This document shows positions 34,739-46,959 of a stretch of 50,000 nucleotides of DNA, piece after piece. The number at the start of each line of letters is the position of its first letter. Position 1 is the first letter of the stretch. Both the position numbers and the translations under genes were made by a program. Origin of the DNA: Hormiphora californensis (taxonomy: Eukaryota; Ctenophora; Tentaculata; Cydippida; Pleurobrachiidae); NCBI GenBank assembly GCA_020137815.1, contig CM035359.1:1109886-1159885 (forward strand). Reading direction: 5' to 3'. The notes beneath the pieces are model-generated. The model saw only the letters and a program-made list of their open reading frames with translations, made no database searches and was not told the DNA's origin.

Positions 34739-36718
34739 CTAGAAAGAGAATTGGGATCACAATGGGATTAGTTGTAAAGTATATTTCAACTAGAAATACT
34801 TTTATTACAAAACATGAATGGTATCATGCCAGTCTCTCTGACGTGACCCCCCATATTCGCCCGATCGAACCACTTAATCAATTAAATACCCAATTTACCT
34901 GGCCCCCTGCTGTAGTGCAAACTTCCTCGTTAGTGATAACATCCTCCTCTAGAGTTTCATTTCTCCTAGCTACAGAATTGAAAAGGTTATAGTGAAAGTT
35001 GAAAGTGTTATGAACGTAGCGTAGCTTTTAACTACATGCATACTAAGGGTTTCTGTGTAAACTGGGGATCGGGAATGGGTGAAATTGGGCGATTTGCAAT
35101 CGATTCTGTTGGCGAGTCACAGCTGCCACCGATCAGAACCTAATGCTGCTAATTTCCACTATCTACAGATTTCCGGACAATTGCACATTTGCCAGTAAAA
35201 ATATTGTCAAACGTTGCTGGCCCCCGATAGCGGGCGCCGTTACGATCTGGGTGTTTGGAAGCCTGTTTACAGGTGCGTGCTGCCAAAAAAGTTGATTCAC
35301 TAAAATGGCTCTAACCGCCAAACCACTCAACCGTTTTGGCTGATTCAAAGTTTATCTGGTAGGGAATGTCAAGGCCTAACCCCAACCCTCCTTTAGCCCT
35401 AACCCTAAAAAACCGTTTGTCAGCACTCCCAAAACACCCAGATTTTAACGCTGGCCCCCGATAGCGGGATAAGGCAGCGCGCTTTTCAAGATAAAATAAT
35501 TCCAGTTTTTGATTTTACGCGCGTAAAAACTGATCATGATTTAAAGTGCGTTTCAAACGACTTGACCTGAGATTCCTGGAAATTCAGGATTTCCCCTTTG
35601 TAAATACACGCGCAATGCGCCAAATTCCAAGAATTACGGGTCAAGTCGCTTGAAACGGACTTTAAAGTGCGTTTCAAACGACTTGACCTGAGATTCCTGG
35701 AAATTCAGGATTTCCCCTTTGTAAATACACGCGCGATGCGCCGAATTCCAAGAATTACGGGTCAAGTCGTTTGAAACGGAAAACGTTAAAATCTGGGTGC
35801 CTTTCATTGCTAACAATTCGTAGTTTTGGCGCGCGCGACGGGTTAGGGCTATCCGTTAGGGTCTGGTTAGGGTTTGGTTTGGGGTTATCGGTTAGGGCTA
35901 TCGATTCTCTAACTGATACCGTTTAGTTTACTCAAATCGGCCATGTGGTTCCATGGCTATAGCCGTCTGAAAAAAGTCGGTCTAAAGTATACTCTTTTGG
36001 TAGCGCGCACCTGTAAACAGGCTGCAAGGCACCCAGATTATAAAGTCCATTTTTTTTCAACTGTTCACCCAAAATTGAAATTTCAGTGAAATTTAGAATT
36101 TTCGTGGCGCGCGCTACACGTTAACATGTGATAGACGCGCAAAACAATTCCGCGCACGACTTTGGGGGGTGAACAGTTGAAAAAAAATGGAGTATAATCG
36201 CGCCCGTTTGAAACGCACTTTAAATTAAATTAATTTATTTTCTATTTTTGTGTGCCGCGCAAAAACTTTCCGCGGCGCGTTCATCTTCATTTTGAAAACA
36301 AATAAATAAATAAAAGGAGAGACTGGGCAACTCCCACTGCTTTTTAATCACTGGCCATCCAGATTATACAGCACTTTAAAATTCAAACAACAAATTGAGT
36401 AAGCGGAAACATAAAAATTATAACAGTGAAAAAAATGTAAATCATTGGTTGTGACTTCGTTGAGAGTGAGACTCAACTCCGAAGAATATTATTATTATTA
36501 TGACTGGCAGACTGTGTTATTATATCATCAAAACAATCTCTCAATCTTCAGACTGGAGAAGAGTGACCATTCAACACCCAACTCAAGAAACAATCTGGCG
36601 CCGCGACCCCATCTGAGCGCTCGGATTAGAGAATCAACCATTTGAGAATCAAATGGTGGGGTATGGCGCCGCAATACAGAAAAACAATGGGCAACAAACG
36701 TCAAAGAAACAGTTCCTC
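34739..36718. other. NDUFS2 5' region and PAXIP1 downstream region
   Basis: This stretch must contain the NDUFS2 start exon and promoter, but I could not find a mitochondrial presequence exon with a phase-2 donor. About half of it is the palindromic repeat cluster listed separately. Confidence 0.5.
35217..36240. mobile_element. Complex of inverted and direct repeats (foldback-type element)
   Basis: AGCCTGTTTACAGGTGCG at ~35261 is matched in inverse at ~36004 (GCGCACCTGTAAACAGGCT). An inner direct repeat of ~128 bp (TTTAAAGTGCGTTTCAAACG...) occurs at ~35539 and ~35661, each copy itself an imperfect inverted repeat. A further inverted pair (CAACTGTTCACCC / GGGTGAACAGTTG) spans ~36058-36182. 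GGTTAGGG-like patches lie between. No transposase frame. Probably nested non-autonomous DNA elements. Confidence 0.6.
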
Positions 36719-39700
36719 TCACGTTGCAGCACTGGCTGGTATCGGTGTTCCCGGTTGCTGCGGCGTGTTAGTCCCACTTCTCTGATCCCCACCGTCGTTT
36801 GAAGAGGGTGTTTGAGCGGCGGCGGTAGGCGCTGACACTGCGGCAAACAACTTGTTCGATTCAAAATCGATTTCTTGGGTGAGTACCGCGGATAGGACGA
36901 ATTCGGAGGTGTAGATTTGGATGGATTTCTGCATGAACTGTTGGGACATCATTTGATCGATAGGACAGGATACCTGTGGAAAGAAAAGGGGTGAGTTAGG
37001 GACAAGACATGCTGTACTATTCGCTCTGACACTCCCAGAACTTATTCTGGAGGGAATCTGAACTAATTCTGGAGGGAATCTGAACTAATTCTGGAGGGAA
37101 TCTGAACTAATTCTGGAGGGAATCTGAACCAATTCTGGAGGGAATCTGAACTAATTCTAAACTTACCACATAAAAGTTGGGCCTGCTCTCCGGCGTCTGG
37201 CCCATTCTTGCCAGGGCATGTTCCTCTGTAGCAATAGTTCCCCCGCCACATTCTATAATGGTCCTCATGTCTTTTGGTCCGGGCTGGATATGGGGAGTCA
37301 GGAACATCTCCAGACCAGCGAAAACCTGAGAGAGAGTTCAGAGTTACCGGAGTTAGTAAGAGGGCAGGATAGATAGTGTGTGTGAGAGAGAGAGAAGGAG
37401 TGAGAGAGTGCGTGTGTGTTTATTAAGGCGGGAAATGAAGTATGATCCAAGAGAAGAAAAAACTGCAACCCCTCCCAATCCAGACCGTGGGAAAATATCC
37501 GTGATGATGTGAAATGTAAAGAGACGACGCGCATCACCCCACTACCAACACGGTATACTTTCATATCACGCGCGGCTCTATCCCGCTAGTCCCGAAAGAT
37601 GCACCCCACTTTATGCACATTGATCCCGCTGCAACCACCCTCATGTATAACCACGTGACAAAAACCACTCGAGTCAAGTGGTTTTCTTGACTGGAAACCA
37701 CATGATCACGTGATGATAATGAAAATTACCTTCGTTTTGGCTGCACGGGTCAAGCTGTCTCTGATAGTAAAACCGAGTGCTTGTTCATTCTCTTTGTCAT
37801 CCAAAATGTAGCTCATTTCGTCTTGAAGGATTTTCCTTGGGGGTGAAACTGGGGTCAGTTTTATATTTATCAATGGCTTGTCCCGCCTTGGAAGTTAACA
37901 GACTCTCCCTCTCTCCCGGCATGTCGACAGAAAAAGAAGTTTCAGGGACTTACTTGTTATGAGAATCTTCAACCCAAGACGGCATCACGATGTACCGACA
38001 TTTTGACATGGCCGCAAGGAATTTAACCGTTCTAACGATCTTCAAAGTTACCAAGTGCGTTGCTTCTCGTACATCGGATGTCAACTTACATTTCATTCGT
38101 TTTAGCATCTGTTGGGAAGAGGTAGGGTTGAGTGCGATCAATAACTGGGTCTAGTCAGGAACCCACCAAAACAAGTAAACAACCAATCAGAACTCGTTAT
38201 TTAGGTCACGTGACTGGTTATCAGCCAATAACTGGTTCTAGATATATCAAAGAAAGAGAGAGAGATGGGGTATAAGTGAGGACAAATAATTACCAAAATA
38301 GTACCTGAGTTAGTTTTTGGTTTTTGTCACTGGGTAGGCCGGTAAAGAGAATCACCGGGGTCTGGAACTTAGTTCGTTGGGCAGGGGGTTTCTGCCAACT
38401 GAAAAAAACAACAATTATTAGATATCAAAACTTGTTTATAGTCCATTACATATAACATATAACTGAGGAATTTATGGCAAGTCCACCGATGCCTGGACTT
38501 CTCTACCAGAATCCTTCTTGTTAAGCAGCTGGTTATATCCCGCTTGGATTACTGCAATGTCCTCTACGGAGGTTTGCCAATGAAGCTCATCTCTCGGTTA
38601 CAGAAAGTGCTCAACTCTTGTATAAGGTTTATCTATGGACTCCACGGTCATCAAGAGGACTACCTCCCTTACATGAGTGAAACCCACATTCTCCCTGTGG
38701 AGCAACGGGTGATCTTTAAGGCCTGTCTCATGGCCTATAAGATTGTACATGGAAGTGCTCCAGATTACCTCATTGAGCAAATCCCTACAGATATCGTTGA
38801 TGTTACGTGCCGTACCAGATCGACTGCTGTTCCAGACCCTTATAAGCTCCAGTACCCGAAGCTGTCGAGCATTAATGCAAATTCTAAACTGAGGAAAAGG
38901 AGACCATCTGTTCTCCTGCCAGTCGCCAGATCTGTGGAATGCACTCCCCCTTGAGTTGCGATCTCGGCCTGCTGTGGAATCTTTCAAAACGGGGTTAAAG
39001 ACAAGATTGTTTGTGGATGCCTTTGGATCAGGCTAGTTTCGGTTGTTTTTCCTTTTTCCAGCCTACATCTTTTCTCGGTACCTACTCCTCCCATCCCGCT
39101 GTACTGTCTAGCGTAAGTATTGTACTTAGGTCTGTATCTTACCTCGTGACAAGTTTTTAACTGATCTTTATTCGATGGGTTTGCAGCATGAGTGAAGCAC
39201 GAGTGTGTAATTTTATTCAGATTTTCAGTTATCCAGTTGTTCAGAATCTGTTGTCTGAACATTTGATCTGTGTCTATATTTGGAGTGATGAAGTGACAGT
39301 GGTGACATATATCCTGTGGCCTTTTTTCGAGTTTTTTCTATTTTGGTCTGTTATGAGCCTAATCTGTTTTCCACTTATGTGAGCCGGATAATTTGGATTT
39401 TTCCACCGTTTTTTTTGTTTGAGTCTCTATATTTGGGTTAAGAGTTAGTTAACTGCTCTGAGTTTCCTCCAGTGGCAGCATCTGCAAAGCTCTGCTGTCC
39501 CTGTAGAATATGGGCAGGATATAAGTTTGAATATTATTATTATTATTAACATCGAATCTGGGGGGCGGGGGCTCGAACCTTTTAATACTTTTTGTAAGTA
39601 TCACTTTCAGTATGATTTCAATCTTTGCATAATTACCTTTCCCTAAGTTTGGGCATGACATTGTCGTTCAGCGTCATCTCCATAGGATCACCTAACACTG

Positions 39701-42700
39701 TGTACTTTTTCTCTGACGTTACCGAGACCTGAGGAATATTTTCTGGTTATTAGCGGACTTACATGGGGATTAAGACTTTTTGTTTTTCAAGGTTTTGATT
39801 GTGTAGCTCACACCGCAGCTGTGAGGGTTCGGTATAGATCAAGGGTTTCGACAACGGAACAAAATGTTTCAGGGGTAGGATTTTGATAACGGAACAAAAT
39901 GTAACTCACCACCCCATAAATAACAATATCGGCCAGCCACCTCGCATTGACAACCTCAGTACCCCACTTTTGAGCCTTCGCATACTTCAACCCATCACTC
40001 TTGTTTGAAATCAGGTGGGTGTTTTGCTGGAAAAAGAGGGGGGTATCAGGTGTTTACTGTTTGGGTTTTGCTAAGGGGCAATTATGTTACAGTTGAATGT
40101 TTAATTGCTTCAATAATAATGACTAGAATTAATAAAGTGTAAAAGTAATCAATCAGTATCTCAAAACAATCATACATCAGATGTATAGTATACACTGATG
40201 TATACAGAATACATCTGATTCTGTATACCAGGAACCGACCGAATCAGGAAATACTGGTCCCTGATTGGCTGATAACCAGTCACGTGACCTAAATAACGAG
40301 TTCTGATTGGTTGTTTACATGTTTCGGTCGGTTCCTGCTGTATACAGATTCTGTCATACCTGACTAAGTTCTCCCGTGTAGATAGCACCGATAACTCGGA
40401 TCATATCTTTAACATAAATCCGTTCCTTTCCCTCATACCCAGTAACTGATATCTTCATTTTACTGCATTCAGGCAAACCTGGTGTGTGAGAGAGGGGGAT
40501 TTGAAATTAAAATCTATATTATATTCAATCAGGGTTATTTTGTAAGAATGGGGAGGAAAAAAAGAATGAGCAAGACAGGCAAATTTACATTTTGTTTGCG
40601 ACAATACCTGTTTTGAACTGCCGTGGGATATGGAGAGGGTTAGTAGGTGTAATATACTCCTTCCCCACAACAACATCATTTAGCCAGTGAGCTGTTGTGA
40701 TACATTTTCCATCTTTTAGTGCTCGTTTGTATGTTTCACTCATCCTGATGATAGTGGGGGAGTCTGGTATAATATTAGACAACAGCGAGGTACGATGATA
40801 GTGGGGGAGTCTGGTATAATATTAGACAACATGGCAGCGGGGTACGATGATAGTGGGGGAGTCTGGTATAATATTAGACAACAGCGGGGTACGATGATAG
40901 TGGGGGAGTCTGGTATAATATTAGACAACAGCGGGGTACGATGATAGTGGGGGAGTCTGGTATAATATTAGACAACAGCGGGGTACGATGATAGTGGGGG
41001 AGTCTGGTATAATATTAGACAACAGCGGGGTACGATGATAGTGGGGGAGTCTGGTATAATATTAGACAACAGCGGGGTACGATGATAGTGGGGGAGTCTG
41101 GTATAATATTAGACAACAGCGGGGTACGATGATAGTGGGGGAGTCTGGTATAATATTAGACAACAGCGGGGTACGATGATAGTGGGGGAGTCTGGTATAA
41201 TATTAGACAACAGCGGGGTACGATGATAGTGGGGGAGTCTGGTATAATATTAGACAACAGCGGGGTACGATGATAGTGGGGGAGTCTGGTATAATATTAG
41301 ACAACAGCGGGGTACGATGATAGTGGGGGAGTCTGGTATAATATTAGACAACAGCGGGGTACGATGATAGTGGGGGAGTCTGGTATAATATTAGACAACA
41401 GCGGGGTACGATGATAGTGGGGGAGTCTGGTATAATATTAGACAACAGCGGGGTACGATGATAGTGGGGGAGTCTGGTATAATATTAGACAACAGCGGGG
41501 TACGATGATAGTGGGGGAGTCTGGTATAATATTAGACAACAGCGGGGTACGATGATAGTGGGGGAGTCTGGTATAATATTAGACAACAGCGGGGTACGAT
41601 GATAGTGGGGGAGTCTGGTATAATATTAGACAACAGCGGGGTACGATGATAGTGGGGGAGTCTGGTATAATATTAGACAACAGCGGGGTACGATGATAGT
41701 GGGGGAGTCTGGTATAATATTAGACAACAGCGGGGTACGATGATAGTGGGGGAGTCTGGTATAATATTAGACAACAGCGGGGTACGATGATAGTGGGGGA
41801 GTCTGGTATAATATTAGACAACAGCGGGGTACGATGATAGTGGGGGAGTCTGGTATAATATTAGACAACAGCGGGGTACGATGATAGTGGGGGAGTCTGG
41901 TATAATATTAGACAACAGCGGGGTACGATGATAGTGGGGGAGTCTGGTATAATATTAGACAACAGCGGGGTACGATGATAGTGGGGGAGTCTGGTATAAT
42001 ATTAGACAACAGCGGGGTACGATGATAGTGGGGGAGTCTGGTATAATATTAGACAACAGCGGGGTACGATGATAGTGGGGGAGTCTGGTATAATATTAGA
42101 CAACAGCGGGGTACGATGATAGTGGGGGAGTCTGGTATAATATTAGACAACAGCGGGGTACGATGATAGTGGGGGAGTCTGGTATAATATTAGACAACAG
42201 CGGGGTACGATGATAGTGGGGGAGTCTGGTATAATATTAGACAACAGCGGGGTACGATGATAGTGGGGGAGTCTGGTATAATATTAGACAACAGCGGGGT
42301 ACGATGATAGTGGGGGAGTCTGGTATAATATTAGACAACAGCGGGGTACGATGATAGTGGGGGAGTCTGGTATAATATTAGACAACAGCGGGGTACGATG
42401 ATAGTGGGGGAGTCTGGTATAATATTAGACAACAGCGGGGTACGATTTATGATATTCCAGGCATTGAACTGAATCAATCGATGGGGGTTGACTCTCAATG
42501 CATCTAGCCTCTGCCAACAAGAATTATAATATTCTCTCTCCTCTGGCATCTCTCTCCCCCTTACCTGCACATGCAGATGATATGGGTCACATGGGCTGGA
42601 TTATAGAAACTTGCCACCTCCCCACCGTGCTCCTCAATAACAATCTGAGATGGATTAGCAATTTTAGGGTGGGTGACAGGGAATGATTATATAATAATAT

Positions 42701-42886
42701 GTAAAATGAGAGTCTTAATGCAGCTGTTGTCAGTGCTAACGACACGAGCGATAGGGTGAAAAGAGAGAGAGAGCGGGAGGATAGAGAGAAGAGAAGGGAT
42801 ATAGAGATAGAGAGGAGCAGATAGAGAGAGAGAGAGAGATAGCGAGAGAGGGTAGATAGAGAGAGAGAAGAGATAGAGAGAGAGAG

Positions 42887-42967
<81 letters not shown>

Positions 42968-45900
42968 ATCTAATGGTCCACAAACAGAAGAGAGTGCATG
43001 GGGGAGATAGCCACATGCACAGGCAGATAATGATGATGTGACACACACACATTTCCTTAGCCACTAAGTTAGTTATAAGGCTTTGTGGGTTGAACCCCCC
43101 CAGATTCTTTTAGTACCTTCCATTTATTGATGATTTCCCTACTGTAGTGTTCGGGGTAGTCGAGTAACATCAAAACACAATTCTTTAGAGTAGAGTATCG
43201 ACTCTCCTTGACTTCCGTCGGGGCGTTGTTTGTGGCTGAAAATATTCTGGTTATTTTGAGATCAAGATGTCTCTGAGGCAACCCCGCTTGAAGAATAGTA
43301 TAATATTGTTAAACCTTTGTGACTAAAATTCATAGCATATATTATATAGTTCTTTTGGTTGAATCATTTTTGCAGAGTTAAATAAAAACATCAAAACTTA
43401 CGAACAGGTGTCCCACTGGTCTGATCAGGTGGGGGTGTTGGGACAGCTTTAGGTGGATAAACCAAGGGAGCTCCACCCCCAGTGGGCCCTCCCCCGGGGA
43501 AGGGGGGTCTACCCGGGGTAAACTGGCCAGGGTATGCCGGATAGTAACCTGGGGTGAAATATTGTCATTTCTGTCTATTTGGCGAGGGAATTTAAAGCAT
43601 TTATTTACTACAGCCGAGGCTGTATTGCCCGCCGCGGAGTTGTCATGGGAAATGGAGAGATTGCTTTCCCACGGCATTTTATCCGAGTTGTCTGGCCAGA
43701 GCATTTGCAGCTCTCTCACAGTATGTCTGTACCTTGTTTCTGCATCATTGCCTGCTGCTGCTGCTGGTACATGTTCCACTGTGGTCGAGCAGTGGCATTA
43801 GGAGGGGGTCCAGTGTATCGTACCGGCATACCCGACTGAAAGGAGAGTCAGGGTTAAAGATGTCGCATCTGGGTTAGATTTAGGCGGGACAAATAATGCC
43901 GATCGTTTAAAACTAAGACTGCTTAGTGTTTACCAGCTTTATAAATTATAAAGTGTAAACACTAAACAGTCTTAGTTTTAAACGATCTGCTATGATGATG
44001 ATGGAGAGGTAGAATTGAGGACAGCTGGAAACCGAGAAGAGAAGACGTGACCTCAAGATAATGAGACTATGAATAGGAAAGACGTGCATGTCGAGAGTCT
44101 GGATAAAGCTATGAATAAAGGAAAGACTTGCATTGTTGCTTGGAGTGGGGGCCACTGTGGGACCTCCGAGCTGGTCTCGCGTGTGTTAGCGTGTGTTCAG
44201 GCATTCAGGAAAAAAGACGTTGATTCAGGTGTTCAAATTAAATAGCTAATACATATAACACCTTATTATGATGCCGCGGAAGGTGACACCAGCCCTTCAA
44301 GGTTGGGACAGCACTTGCATTGTTGACAATGATTGGATGGGGGGAGGGCGACGGAGACTGTGTATGAGAGTCTAGATTAAGGGAAGACTATGAATAAGGG
44401 AAGGAGAAACTTCTGGCTAAACTAACAGATCTTTGTCCCATTGTTCTTTCAACCACCTCGGTTGAATCCCCACTTCCATACCAAGATCTTTCATTGTGGT
44501 AATTTTGGGAAGCGTCTGTTGTGGTGGAGAGTCGTACGTTAGTATACTATATTGTATGCCCTTTCAATCCTTCTCTTCGCACTAAGCGGTTATTTCACTA
44601 TACAAACTTGTTTCCTATACACTTTCTTTTGGCTTTTGCAGGGACTCCCTGCCAGGGAGAGCTCGCCCGTTATTTTGTTTCTTTATAGGGACTGTTTTGT
44701 TCGCTGTTACTTGTGCTCTTGTGCTACAAACTTGCCAAATATTTCCCCTTAATTTCTAATATATTCAGATATGTCGTTCACTCGAACTTTGGTCCTGCTG
44801 CTCATCTACAGTCACAGCACAGTAAGCTCAACAGCAAAGATCAAGATCTCCTCAGCAGAGGCAAAATCTGTCTACAGCGTTGCAACTCCAGAACTAGCAG
44901 CGTTTGATGGTGATTTGGACACCATGTACCACTCAAGTGGCAGTGATTATGAATGGCTGAAGTTGTGGTTTCAGAAGTCTGCCAAAGTGGACCATGTCGT
45001 TGTAATTAACAGGTAAAGAATGTCAAACCTCGATTTACTATGAAACTCGATTTACCGGTAATAAATAAATAGGGTAAGCTGGGGTGAAATGGCCCGCGGG
45101 GTAAAGTGGCCCATGTATGGGGCAAAGTGGCCCTAGTTATTACATGTGGTCACGTGACTTTTTCTCCAGCAGAGACCTGCTCGTTCTGTTCCGAATTTTC
45201 GCTTTAAAACTGCTGTCATTTCTGTTTGGGTTGGCCGATTTCAATTTTGCAAAAACTGCCAGTTAGGCTTTATAATTCTCTTAAACGTGGTATAAAAATT
45301 TTTGAAGAAATTGGAATTTTTGTTGTCTTAATTGTCAATTTTGTGAAATCGGGGCAAATATGGCCCACTCTCTGGGGCAAAGTGGTCCGGTCTGGGGCAA
45401 AGTGGCCCACCTCTAGGACCAATGAAATGGCGCCTGCAATACCACGTGACATTGGAATGCACAAAAATGTAGTACAGACGATCAAATTAGGGGCAAAGTG
45501 GCCCATGTTCCGGTGCAGAACATGGGCCACTTTGCCCCTAGTTTGATCGTTTCGTCTAACAACACCAGGCACGTGATAAAATCGAGCAATGCTATTGGCT
45601 TGGGCCACTTTGCCCCGGTGCAAATTTTCCAAAAAACGCCTCACCAAATTATTTGAATTGATTAATTAAACCATTAAATAAAACTTGTAGATATTAAAAT
45701 TTAGCTCGGCTGAAAGGAAAAGGTTTCATTGGATAGCCTATATAATTTTTTTCTTCCTGCTGTATAAATTGCGTATTTTAGAACCTAAAACGTTAAAAGT
45801 GGGCCACTTTTACCCCAGCTTACCCTAATAACAAACTTTGTTGCTGTCATTCAAAGGAATTACTAATAGTTTTTAACAATATTTCTCTCGCCCTATTATA

Positions 45901-46913
45901 GATACAGTGGCGTAGGAGCATCAATAACAAGAATCTTCGGAACTAAGATCTCCCTTATCCTACCATTCCATGAAACACCCTCCATAGTGTGCGGATGGAT
46001 CAACTCAACCGATACGACCCAAACTGTCGCAGCCCAAACCTTCTCGGTGCCCTGTCCTAGTGGGTCTACCGCAGTAGCAGGGGTAATGTTAGAGGATTGG
46101 ACGCGGCTCAGCTGGACAAGTGATTATTCTGTCATGATGAATATTGTGGACATCACTGTTTATGGGACAGGTTTGTTAACCCTCCTTTACATTTGTATGC
46201 GCGTGAAACAGAGTCTAGCTAGGCAAGGGACAGGTCAGTGGGGGGAGCTTGGTAAGGGGAGGATTGAGAAAGGAGGATAGAAAGTTTGGGAAATGGAAGG
46301 GGGGTATGTTCAAATGAGGGTAACTCCGTGGGCTGGAGTTGTCTCTCTCTCATGAGTCACGATAGATCTGTTGCCGGGATGAAAATAGACTTCTAGGGGC
46401 GGGGTGAGCTTGGTAGATCAACATGTACGTGTGAATTGGCGGCAAATAATATGAGAATAATATGAGAAAAGTTTGTCCTAGTTTGGACAGAATGGACTCT
46501 CAGTCGGTATGTGTAAGTTTGCATTTTCCGCATTGCTTTCGTCTCTCTTACTTCCTCTGTTGTACCTTTTTCTCTACCAGCTCTCTCAGCTGCTTCCCCT
46601 TCTCTCTCCCTGGAATCTGTCCCCCTCTCCCTCTCTCTCTACCCTTTCTCTCTCTCCTACCCTTTCTCTCTCTCCTCTCCACCTTGTCAAAATGAAACAT
46701 CGTAAACGGAGGATATACACAATTGGCGGCCCTACGTTTTACTAACATGCATATTGTACACTTTCATTCCTTCCATCAGGCCTTTTCCTCCCACATCTCT
46801 CTCTCTCTCTCTCTGTCTCACGCTAGCCAAAGCTCACCCTCATCCTCTTTCACATTTTTATGTACACACATGCACATCGTTCAAAGATAAACATGACTTG
46901 CGAGTTGCGTGTG

Positions 46914-46959
<46 letters not shown>

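Noticed and set aside
40747-42446. Second array considered as a CRISPR or a coding repeat protein
   Set aside because: 47-bp direct repeats without spacers in an intron; frames across it are the same short peptide repeated by phase, with no start context.
44080-44170. Possible extra Gln-rich PAXIP1 exon
   Set aside because: The CATTGTTGCTTGGAG stretch lacks proper splice borders, and the frame passes directly from 47636 to 43836 without it.
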